Made by a program: the position numbers and the translations under genes. Below are positions 44,780 to 58,900 of a stretch of 64,000 nucleotides of DNA, in pieces. The stretch lies in the NCBI GenBank assembly GCA_006384855.1, contig VCJN01002477.1, positions 124,001 to 188,000 on the forward strand. Reading direction: 5' to 3'. The notes below the pieces were generated by a model. It was not told the DNA's origin and did not search any database. It worked only from the letters and a program-made list of their open reading frames with translations. Origin of the DNA: Tetraselmis striata. Taxonomy: Eukaryota > Chlorophyta > Chlorodendrophyceae > Chlorodendrales > Chlorodendraceae. Position 1 is the first letter of the stretch. The number at the start of each line of letters is the position of its first letter.

Positions 44780-45790
44780 ACGGCTAGCACGGCCTACTCG
44801 AACCTACTACGCGGGCAAGATTCGCCTCCTCGCCGAGTTCTGCATCGACGAGGAAGGCATCTCCCCCCTTGAAAGCACCCGCTCTATGTGCGTCCGCTAT
44901 ACCTAGTCTAGATTGCAAAGCGCGGCATCATCGGCGCCGGCTCTCTGCAACCCAATCTCCCGGCCATCGACACCTTGCGTCACACCAATCGGGATGAGGC
45001 CCCAGCCATAGGTCCGGCCATCATCGACATGATGTGCGCGATGCAAATCCGTAAGCTCAAGCCCGTCGAGGCGCGCCCCTCTACCGTGCGACGTCACCAC
45101 CAACATCCTCGTCGACGACTTTGCTACCCTTCCCTCTACCACAGCCGACTACAACGACATCTTTCGCGACGGGGCAGCGGTGTGCTGGACGTGTATGTTC
45201 TGCTCCCATGGCGAGTTATAGCGTCTCCTACAGTTCTACCGACTCCACGACATGGCCGCCGTCGAGCCCCACAACATCACCTTCTTCGTCAACCGCGAGA
45301 AGGCGGGACATTGCAAGCATCGAGACGGGATCGAGCCCCTACTTCAAATCCCTGACATTGCCGTGCCCACTTGCACAATCCTTCTGCGCCGCTTCATCGC
45401 CTCCCGCGATGCGGCGTTCCGGGCGGCCCCCTCCGCGAAACAACGCGACCAACTATGGGCGCTCCCCGGCGACGGTACTACCCCACCCTTAATACGCGGA
45501 ACGCCGCTACCCTCGGCGAATGGCTCAAGCGGGCCGTCGGCCGCATCAATCGAGCACCCCCCCCCCCCCCCCCCCCCCCCCACCCCCTCCCCTTCCCGAA
45601 AGTTTCGTGTGGACCTCGCACTCCTTACAAAAAGGGCGCAGCGCCGCAACGCAAACGCAAATGTTTGCCCCGCCTGGACAAAATTCGCCACGGGGGCAAA
45701 TGGGCCCGCAATTCTGCGGTAATCAACGACTACATCGACCCGACTACGCCTCGTACCCACGCCGCCGAGCTATATCTCTACTGGCTCCCT
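44780..45790 (+). pseudogene. Tyrosine recombinase of the retroelement, frame-shifted and catalytically damaged
   Basis: Ordered fragments in changing frames: RTYYAGKIRLLAEFCIDEEG (core-binding), GAGSLQPNLPAIDTLRH (~44930), a middle part with LRRFIASRDAAFRAAPSAKQ, ATLGEWLKRAVGRINRA (~45505), VWTSHSLQKG (~45605), then a terminal NSAVINDYIDPTTP (~45710) that fits the active-site Tyr region. The H-x-x-R motif reads H-x-x-Q, a loss of an essential Arg. A C run of over 20 nt (45558-45580) sits between the last two blocks. Confidence 0.65.
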
Positions 45791-45922
45791 CCCACAGTGG
45801 TCCTTCGCCGCCTTCTCGGCAGCGCCCCCGCTCCGTCGGGGCCCGCCCCGCCCCGCCCCCTCCGCAGTCTTGAAGACCGAGGCGGCTAATCTCCCTTGCC
45901 TACCTCCCTTTGCAATATCTAG

Positions 45923-46205
45923 AGCTGTGTTCTTGGGGCTTCCTTTCCCTCCCTTAACCCTATAGTATGCGGGTATCGATACCGGCTGCCCAAGGCCTCT
46001 GCGCCACGGCAATTCGACGTGGCGGCCACAGAGCAAGGCATGCCTGCCGGGCATACTCGGTGCTTTTTAGCATTGAAATGCCAAAGTGCGGCACTGTGCG
46101 TGCCGCCCTCGGTGAAAACACGGTCACCCCAATACCCGTCGAGACTTATAAAACCATCATCGTCCGCTAGATGGGACCACTCTCTTAGTTTTGTGCTTGC
46201 CTCCT
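45923..46205 (+). repeat. Terminal direct repeat, right
   Basis: Partner of 42271-42545. The sequence downstream shows no obvious B-type repeat, so I cannot say whether this is a simple terminal repeat or a split one. Confidence 0.8.
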
Positions 46206-46625
46206 GCCCCCACAACCCGCCCTCACTCCCTCGCTTGTGGCTCTTATTTACCGAAGGTCCCCCGCCCTTTTCTGTGTAACTAAGCCTGCGCGCGTTTCGG
46301 GGGATCTGTCTTGCCCAGCACCTCCCTTATTGTTGAAACGCGAGCGGATGGATTCGCCGATGTCCATATTTCGGCCGCAAATCGCTATACCCGCCCGGGC
46401 GGGGCGGCGGCGCCTGCTACCGGTACCCTGTACCGGGTACAGGTACCGTAGCGACTACCTGTCAAAATCCGCCTTCCAGCAGCGATTAGTCGCTGTTTTT
46501 TTCGCCTGGGGCGGGACAGGACGGGCTTTGCTTACCCTGGACTCTTCCGTCTGTCATGATTACATGTGCTAAATGCAACATACGGAAATCCATATACAGA
46601 ATAAATCCAGAAGGAAATCCAGCAA

Positions 46626-46645
46626 GGTTTAGGGTTTAGGTTTAG
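46626..46645 (+). repeat. Interstitial telomere-like repeat
   Basis: GGTTTAGGGTTTAGGTTTAG: one perfect TTTAGGG and flanking partial units, the Arabidopsis-type telomere motif used by many green algae. Confidence 0.6.
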
Positions 46646-46675
46646 ACTCTTCCTGTGATAATTATTATGTCGATC

Positions 46676-46770
46676 ACACCTCGCAGTCGCTGTAGGGGAC
46701 CTTTCTGATTGTCCGCCTTTTTTTTGGTGATTTCCTGACATCGCCTTCTGCTGCTAGCTCATGTAATTAT
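46676..46770 (+). repeat. Dispersed repeat copy, full length (~90 bp)
   Basis: CACCTCGCAGTCGCTGTAGG, GGACCTTTCTGATTGTCC, a T run, GGTGATTTCCTGACATCGCC and TTCTGCTGCTAGCTCATGTAA. Best reference copy for the family. Confidence 0.8.
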
Positions 46771-46961
46771 AATTATGTCGATCGCCATCACTTGGCTCCC
46801 GGCCAGCAGGGGTGCTGGGACGTAAAACATCGTCTTTCTGCCGTACCTGCTGCTGACACCGGCCCGGGGCATCAGCAAACCAGGGCACCAGGCACGGTCT
46901 CATAAGCGCACGGCGCAGGTCGCCATCGGCCAGCCCTTTCCTGCTTTCAGGGCCGTCTGCG

Positions 46962-47119
46962 ATGGCTCTGCGGCGGCTGCTGCACCCTGCCACTGGCAGC
47001 GCCCTCCGCGGCACGGCGGCCCACGGCTGCCTGGGCGGCGGGGCGGCAGCTAAGCGGCCTGTCAGCGGCCTGGCGCGGGCGGCGGCAGCACACGCGGACC
47101 CTACGGACCACGCGGGTGC

Positions 47120-47150
<31 letters not shown>

Positions 47151-47498
47151 TTCCTCCTGCGCGCCCTTGTGGCTGCCCTGTTCCCACTCGATGGTATGCA
47201 GTGGCATGGGCGGTCATTCCATTTTCTCTCTTTTCCCTCTCCAAATAAGCCGCTTGATTTACGGCCTCCCTCCCTCCCTCTCTCCCTCCCTCTGTCTCTG
47301 TTTTCGAGGTGTTTCTGTGGCTGTATCTGCCCCTGTTTTAAACTGACTATCTGGCGGGCGGGCTGGCGGGGTCCTTGCAGCAGAGGACGCGTTCCCCACC
47401 ATCGCCGGGCTGTGGCGGGACACCTCTGGGTCGCGCCCATCCCGCGCCTTGCGGCGAGAAGGGCTACTCCCTGGCGCCCTGCAGGTGCGCATCCCTCG

Positions 47499-47529
<31 letters not shown>

Positions 47530-50098
47530 TTTCCTACCCTGCTCCCTCTCAGCAGCGCTTCCCTTTTCTCCGCCTGGTGGGAGCTGCTGCGCTGCTTGGG
47601 TGCAATGGTGTAACTGATGGCCTGCCGCGCCGGCACAGGGGCTGCCGGGAAACACCACCAAGAACATCGTCCTCAGCGACAGCTTGGTCAGCGGCAAGGT
47701 GAGCGCCGCGCAGCTGCCCGGCCGCCTGAATGCCTGATCATGTCCTCAGCGGGCCAATCGGTCGGGCTGTGGCCGGCGTGCCCCCCATCGGCGTCGCACT
47801 GCACTGAGCGCCATCCCGGGGGGGGGGCTGCAACCCTGCAGATAAAGAAGATGGGGCCACTCACCTTCAGCTCGCGGGCGTGGACGCTGGAGCTCTACGA
47901 CGGCGAAGGCGACACGCAGCCGCAGCATTTCCACGTGGTGGTACGCGCCGGCAGAGGCCAGGGCGGCCCGGCTGGGGCGGCCCAGCTGGGGAGGGACGGG
48001 CTCCCCCCCCTCCCCCCCCCCCCTCTCCCCACCACCATCACCACCGACACACCCGGCAGCACGGGGAGTGCTGAGTCCCCTCCCTCCCCTTCCCCCAATG
48101 GACCGCCCCTCCCCGGCGCAGCCTCGCCTGGTGCATGCCACCGCGGCCACGGGCAAGGTGGAGAACGTGACGTTTCTGGCGGTGGAGAAGGGCGCGCCCG
48201 TCAAGGTGGACGTCATGGTGGAGGTGCCCCCCCACCCCCCCGCACCCCCCCGCCCTTCCCTGCCACCATCCGCTGCTTCCCTAAAGCCGAAATTCCTCAA
48301 ACGCAGCGCCCATCCTGGCCCGCTGAATGCGCCACCGCTGAATTCCGTACTTTGCCTGCTGCAGATTCTGGGGGACGACGTGTCTCCAGGCGTGAAGCTG
48401 GGCGGCTTCCCCTTTGTGCTCATGTGCGCCCCCCCCCCCCCCCCCCCCCCCCTTACCCCCTGGTCCTCCCGCCGCACCGAGCTGCCACTCACCCGCTCCC
48501 ACCTAACCTGCATCGGCCTGGACCACACCGCCGGCCCACATGAACCGATCCCGGCCAGATAAGGCCATTCTCTCATATTCTTTGCTCGGCATGCCTGGGG
48601 CACCGAGGGGGGGGGGGGTGGGGGGGGGAGCGCTGTGTCATGCATGTTTGTACTCTTGCCGTCACTCGGCATCATGGGGACAGGGCGGATGGGCGGCGGC
48701 GGGGGATAGGTCGGGTCGGGTCGGTGGGGGGATCACGCATGACAGGCGCAAGGGGAGAGATGTTCCAGAGTCGCAAGCGTTTCCCGTTGGCCCACCTTGC
48801 GTTGCCATCAGCACGGGCCACGGGCAGCACCCCAGCGGCAGCGCGCACCCACGAGGCCCGCACGGTCCAAGAGACAACGATGCCCGGAGCACCATGGCGC
48901 ATGCCAACACTAGGCTCCCACTTCCCCCTGGCTGCTGCCCGCCTTGTACCGCTACCATGCAGAGGCGCAGCGTGTGTCTACATTTGTGTGTTCTGTTTAG
49001 GTTATGTGTATCTTCCGTGCTGTGCACGCTGTGATATACAATGCGCTTCCACAGCTTGCAGCAACTGGTGCCCTACCCCCCAGCTCTCCATCACGTGCTT
49101 GACCTGTCCCGGGGCCAGCAGAGCCCTAGACCCTAACAGCCGGACGCCTTCTTGACGAGAGGGAGGCAGCCGGCCCTCTCCGCTGATGACCCCCCCCCCC
49201 CCCCCCCGCGCCCTCCTCCCACCAGGCGCACGTTACCGCTGGTCTGCCCCAGCGACCGCATCCCCAAGACCATCCAGGTGCGAAAAGTCCCCCGAACGCA
49301 AGCTCTGTGTTTAGGGGTTTCCGGAATAGGCCCCCCGTAACGAACGCCTCAGAGCGGGGCTGCGCGCAAGTTAACAGCACGGTGAACCACCGATCCGTCC
49401 GCCGCTGGCCCCTGGCCGGTAGGGCCGGGTCTTGGTCGCGGCGTTCCCATTGCGGCGCCGGTACGTACGATTCAGTCGGTAGCAGCGGCCGGCGGCAGTG
49501 TACTTCAGTCCGCGCAAATCCAACGGCCGCGGCTTTGGTCTACACGGGTGAGTAGGGGCTATCATTCCAACATGTGGTCCGGTGGAGTGTGATACGGCGA
49601 TTGTGTATGTGGACACGCCTGAGTGCTTATGCGATTGCGAGCTTGCCCAAACCACAGCGGAAAGAGACGTGACGGGCCTGCCCAGTTATTTGGGGTGGGC
49701 GCCAAAGGGGGGGGGGGGCTGACGGGATGCCGTGGACGCGGCGCGCGGGGCAGGTGGATGTGTCACACCTGGGCACGGAGGGGAGGGTTCTGCTGGAGGA
49801 GGTGCAGCTCCCGGACGGCTGCTCCATCAACGCCAAGGTGGGACCCCCTCCTCCTTCGACCCCCCGCTCGCTCACCGTCCATGCACATGCAGACGCACAT
49901 AGCCGCCCACTGCCGCTTTGTCCACCCTGATCAACCATAGGCTTCCAACGCAGCTTAATGTGCCCCCCTCACCCCCCCCCCCCCCCCCCCCCCCCCCCCC
50001 GCCCCAAACCACCTCCACCTTGCCTCTTGGTGCAGAACCTGCACGTGCCCGTGGTGAAGGTCAAGGGCAAGGCGCGGCAGCCTCAGCCCGCAGCGTGA
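46962..50098 (+). CDS. Organellar (probably mitochondrial) large-subunit ribosomal protein bL25
   Basis: Nine exons in perfect phase: 46962-47115, 47381-47484, 47639-47698, 47842-47940, 48122-48223, 48365-48423, 49226-49277, 49754-49837 and 50036-50098; 258 residues. The N-terminal ~45 residues (MALRRLLHPATGSALRGTAA) are Arg/Ala/Ser rich without acidic residues, a matrix-type presequence. The body follows the TL5/CTC form of bL25: RPSRALRREGLLPGALQG (R-x-L-R-x-x-G-x-x-P), a first beta barrel (LELYDGEGDTQPQHFHVV), then the C-terminal domain GVKLGGFPFVLM, CPSDRIPKTIQVDVSHLG and a short basic end. bL25 binds 5S rRNA in the large subunit. C runs lie directly after the donors of introns 1, 2, 5 and 6. 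Plastid targeting cannot be excluded. Confidence 0.85.
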
Positions 50099-50532
50099 TG
50101 ACTCCAACGAGCCCCCCAGCCCGACCCGCCCTCGCCTCCCAACTGGTGTAACCACACTCTCCCGGTCGCCCCGCTCTCGCTTGTCACCACCAGCCTCGTC
50201 CCGTCTAGGCTGGGAGCGGCAGTCTGTGCGGACCACTGCTTGTCATTGCCCAGTAGTCGCACCCCGAGAGCCTCCATCTTGGCGGGCCCGGCGGGCTACC
50301 GGTGGGCCATCCATGCAAGGCCAACGTTGGGGTTGGCATTGTTCGAGCTCCTTGACGGTGATGTGCCGAGGATCGTGGGGTCTCGGTAGGTAGGTCGATG
50401 GCCGGTGGTATGTACAGTGGGAATGAGGCACAACAAGCCCTCCTGGCTCGCCCGCACTCCAGGGCACGCGCCGATCTTACAGTGTGCTCCTTAGGGAGGG
50501 CACCGAGGAGAGGCGGCTCTAGCAGGGCCGCT
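50099..50532. other. Convergent 3' intergenic region (bL25 / TPI)
   Basis: 434 bp between two convergent stop codons; it holds both 3'UTRs. No further gene or structured element seen. Confidence 0.6.
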
Positions 50533-54367
<3,835 letters not shown>

Positions 54368-55986
54368 AGTGCCGTGACCCAATGCGGTGGCGTGATACGA
54401 GAGAGAGTGTGTAGTTGTGAACGTGGGGTGCGAGATCTTGCTTGGCGGGTGAGAGTGGTGTCGGGCGTCGTAATCTGCTGGCCGCAGATGATGAGTAGTA
54501 ACGACTCCCGGCGACTGCGCGGCACCGCCGGTTCGATGGGGTGACGACTGCGCTGCGCCGCCGTCGCGGGTGGATCCAGCGGGGCATTTTAAATGCTGAC
54601 GCGGCCGCCGGCAGCGTCGTCGCGAAACGACGGTTGCGGTTCCGTACTTTATATCAATTTGGTTATAATTTTAAATTTCATCTTTGCCGCCGGATAACTC
54701 GTCGCCGCGGTTCGGCACAAACCCGCAGCTTTTCCGGCACTGCCGTCATCAGGGCCGTCTCGTGAGAGAAGGTTGCAGCAGCCCGAGTCGAGCTTATATG
54801 GTCGCAGCACAACTCATGTTCCCAATACCGGGAGAGCTGATTGTTGCCGCGACGGGTAGTCGTCCTCGCTGAGAATGGCCCGTCGCAGCGACTCCTCGCG
54901 GTAGGCGCCTTGATGGCCAGCGCCAGTTCTGGTGCGGCCGAGAAGCCATCACATTTATATTTAAAAAAGAAAGTAGCTCGTATTTTCAGCATGGACAAGA
55001 CAAAAACGCGCGAGACGCAGCAGTGCTGGCGTAGTCGTGCTAATAACGCGACCGTATCGGCTGTACCTGTCGTTTAAAGCAGCAGGGTCTTAACTTGCAG
55101 GTATGGTTGTTGCCGAGGCGATAGCTTTGTTTTGCCTGCAGAAGCAGGGGGCTGTATAGCTTCTCTACTCCCCCACCGCCACCCAATGATCTCCCACAGC
55201 CCGGGGATTCACTCCGTCGCTATGCATTAGAGGCCCCACGAAGGGGTGGGTGCACAATCGGTGGTCCGTAATCAGGTGACCCGGCAGCGGCCACCAAGAC
55301 TCGCATGCGCAGCAGCCCGCGGGGGTCGATCGCACAGCCACCGCGGGCTGGCGGGTCTATTATGCCAGCGCCGCATAAGAGGGGTCCGGGGGCATGTGCA
55401 AACTTCTATAGACAGATGGCGCCGCCCATGCACAGGGGCATCCGAGGGAAGACAGTCCCTGCAAGTCAGACGACTTGGGCGAGGCGCCTCTTGTGGGGCC
55501 AAGGGCAGCGGCGCGCTGTACAAAAGAGGGTTTCGGCCAAAGAGCCTTGAGGCCGAGGCTGGTCGGGAGTCGCGAGGGCTGCGCAATTGCTTCTGCTCCG
55601 ACGCCGGGCAGGAAAACTGTTGCCACCGCACCGGCCTGTGACAATTGCGATGTCTGCATACGCTACGAGTATGTGAACGATGTGCACCCGAGGCTACGGC
55701 GAGTATATGTAGGATATAACGCGGCCGCCTGGCAAGCGCTGTGCTTTTGAGACGGATGATTGTGGCACGCTGCACGGGGGCCTCCTTCATGGGATCGCGC
55801 CGCTGCTTACACCGCATTCTTCCTGCACCGCATTAAACAATGGCTCACTGCGCTGGGAGCTCACGACTCACCCTCACCCACCCCAGTCCCGCGACAGGTG
55901 CGGCCTTGTCACGGCTGGTTTGGGCGTACAAGCCACGGTCCCAGGCACCGCAACGTCGGCGTGACCTCCCCGCAGCGCACCAAGCA
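54368..55986. other. Region between TPI and the AP2-PHD gene
   Basis: TPI promoter side; the next gene upstream ends at 55987 on the same strand. Open frames of about 130 codons at 55.25-55.64 kb on both strands have no recognised domain. No repeats of the families above were seen. Confidence 0.45.
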
Positions 55987-58900
55987 CTACGGCGTGGCCC
56001 CGGCGTAGTCGGCGGCGGGGAAGTTGGTGATGGCCCGGGGCCCCTGCGTGTCCAGCACAAAGCGGTCGTACGCGCGCGCGGCCTCCTCCTCGCCGCGGTA
56101 CGCGCCGATCTCGGTGCGCTGCTTGCGGCCGCGGCCCGCGCGCTGCGTGGCGTACGCCGACCACAGGCCGCTGCGCTCACGGCGGGCGGCGGCGGGCGTA
56201 GTCAGGGAGGGGCCTCTGCGTTTATTAGCTGGGCGGAAACCGTTGAATAAGTGGCGTTTCTGCAACTGCGCGTTGTTGGTTGGTTAACAGCGGTATGCGA
56301 TGCCGACCGACCAACGGTTTTACCCGCGGCTAATGCCAATGCAATAGCGACGCAGTGCAGTGCCCCCCCCCCCCCCCCCCCCCCCCAGCAAATCGAGATA
56401 ATAATATATCAATGGAATGACCTGTGAGTGGCGGCACGGAAAGGAAATTGATGCACACCCAAATATCGGAAGCAAGTGCTATTTATGATGCTGAAACGAT
56501 GTCCACTGAAATGATGGCATATTTATGGATGGGCAGTACAGGCTGGGAGGGCGCGCACCTCCGCTGATTCCAGCTGACGCCCATGTACGTGGAGCGCCTG
56601 TCGGCGGCCGAGTCCCCGCCGTCGGCCGCCCGACTGCTCTGGGCGCCGGGTGCTGGTGGGGACGGCGCGCTGGTTTGGTACTGTTCCCTGCGAGACGATT
56701 GGGAGCAAGGCAGCCGGGTCGAAACTCGTGCAGCACCCTTTTCCGAGTTGAATACATCTAATTCAATCGAGTCGGAATTGGCTCGGCCGCTATCGGGCGA
56801 TACCTGCTGAAATTGAGCAGCGCTCGCCGGCCATACAGGTCGAGCGCGGCCCAGTCGTACGCTCGCGCGGCCGCCTCGGCGGTGTCGAAGGTGCCCAGCG
56901 GCTGCAGGTCGCCCTCGTACGTGATAAAAGCCGACCACTGCTCGCGGCGGCGCAGCCACTTGACGCCGCGGTACTGCCGCTCGCCGGCGCCGTCGTCGCC
57001 CTGCTGCGGCGGTCGCGCGGGCCGGCCGCGCTTCCGGGGCCGGGCCTCCGGAGACAGCTCCTCCTGGTCCCAGTCCCCCCGGTCCGTCGCGACGCCGGAT
57101 GACGCCGCCCTGGACATCGAGCTCGTGGCGGCGGTCCCCGCCGGTACCCGTGAAGTAGACGGCGCCGCCGGCGCCGACGCCCGCCCGACGGGAGGTGGCG
57201 GCCGCGCCTTCAATACCACAGTCGCGGCGTTCGTCGGCCTCGTCCTGGGCCGCTCGACAGGCCACGTCCAGACCTCTGTGCACGGCCCGCTCCCGTCGAC
57301 GGTGGAGCCACCCTGGGCCCCGGTTACGCTGATGGTGCCTGCTGCCGGCAAACCGACGAGTCTTGTGTTGAGACTCGGTACGGCTGATGTAGCGATTCAG
57401 CGGGTGTGAACGCCGTTGTGAACAAGAGGCACATCTGACAGCCTTAATCGCAAAATCAATGGGCTTGATTCGGAGCTAAAAAAACAGCAGTGGCCTGGTT
57501 GCTCGTCTTTTGTTTGGGTTCTTGGATGCTGTGTTTAGATTATATTCCTATGTATTGTTTTGGATAATCCCTTATCTTATATGCCGCATGACTCATACAC
57601 AATATTACTGTGATTTCTTACCATGGGTCCCAGCAGTCGGAGCCGTGATTCAGCGCCCGCCGGCGACGCGATATACCGGGCGACGGCGGTGTTGCGGGAT
57701 TTCGACCCGCCTCGAGCGCACCTTTGGGACAGCCGGCTATCCAGTAGTCCAGCGAGGCGCCCAAGCTGCCGTCGTCCATCACCGCGTGGACGAGCTCCAG
57801 TTGCCCTGCCAGATGACCTTTGTAGCCCAGACGCACAAAATCCCCGATGCCCACCTGCAACACGTGCGGGATGTCGGAGCATCCCCTCAGATGCGGCCAG
57901 CCGTCCACTCGCATTGCAGAGAGTTAGCTTTGGGTAGCGACTAAGATGTTTGTTCGTCAAAATATGAACAATGAGACGATGCGCGCCACCGTGAACATCC
58001 TTCATAAACCGCATTCGCGACGAGTAGAAACCGGCCGAATTGGACTTTCCCGCATGTACACCTCGGGACGAGTCCGATCGGAGTCGGCATACGACGATAT
58101 CGGCGATCGGAGTCGGCATCGATGATATCGGCGCCCGGAAAGCGGCCCGTTTAGTGCCACGCACCTGCGAGCTTCCACCATCGAGCAGCACCGTCATCGA
58201 CTCCGTCAGCAGCTGCCCCCGCGCAGTGCCGCACACCACCGGCAGGCAGTCCGGTAGCACCGTCGCCAGCGCATCCGCCCTGCGTCCTCCGCCGCCGCTC
58301 GATGAGGGCTTATCATCGCCTAGGCAGCTAGCGTCAACCTCCTCTCGAGCCAGAGCATCGGGTACGGTCTTGCATCGCATGTCGACGAGAGCCACGCCGG
58401 GTGTCGACTCGGCAGGTGCTGAGGCAGTCGGGGCTGCAATCCCCCGTGCGTCGGCGGCTTGGGGAGATGGTCGAGCACGCTCACCACGGGTGTACGCCGC
58501 CATCCAGGGGCTGCCCTCCGCATACTCCGCGATCGGAAAATTGAGCGTCGAAGGCGCCAGCGACGGCCACAGCCGGAGCATCATCATGTCATGCGCGCGC
58601 GCTGCCGCATCGGCGCCGCGAAAATGGCCGACGGCGCGCAACACGCCGCGAACAGGGACGGTGCTCAACCACAGTCCGGTGCCGACGATCGGCTCCACGC
58701 CGTGACATATCACGCGCACGCCAGAGGACGGCGCGGCGGCGCCCTGTGGCGACACGTCGGCGGCGGCCGCGACACCCGCATGCACCGCGGCCATCACCTC
58801 CGCAACCGCGTCCTCCGTCAGGCGATCCCCCAGGTCCCCCGTGGTGGCGGCCATCGCAGCTGCCTGCGGGCGAGGCAGGGGTAAACCTGAGTATTTGCAG

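Larger units (their letters stand above)
42271..46205 (+). mobile_element. Decayed tyrosine-recombinase retroelement with terminal direct repeats
   Basis: Bounded by diverged direct repeats 42271-42545 and 45923-46205 (shared AGCTGT-TTCTTGGGG, GCATTGAAATGCC, GTGCCGCCCTCGG-GAAAACA, ACCATCATCGTCCGCTAGATG). Between them lie gag-like fragments (42713-42892; 43480-44250, ending in a basic Gly/Arg/Asn stretch) and, at 44780-45790, a tyrosine recombinase. No reverse transcriptase was recognised, so pol is largely missing as in the 23.7 kb element. An inverted recombinase fragment lies at 42893-43113. Frames are broken throughout. Confidence 0.7.
46206..46961. other. Upstream region of the bL25 gene
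   Basis: Contains a short telomere-like array, a repeat shared with 19157-19226 (46552-46622: ACATGTGCTA, GCAACAT, GGAAATCCAGCA), and the longest GCTAGCTCATGTAA repeat copy about 190 bp before the ATG. Confidence 0.5.

Noticed and set aside
55246-55641. 131-codon ORF with a long antisense counterpart
   Set aside because: No domain on either strand and no intron structure like that of neighbouring genes.
57660-57725. Possible tRNA gene (GGGATTTCGACCCGC resembles a T-arm)
   Set aside because: No matching acceptor, D or anticodon arms could be folded; the stretch spans an exon end and its intron.
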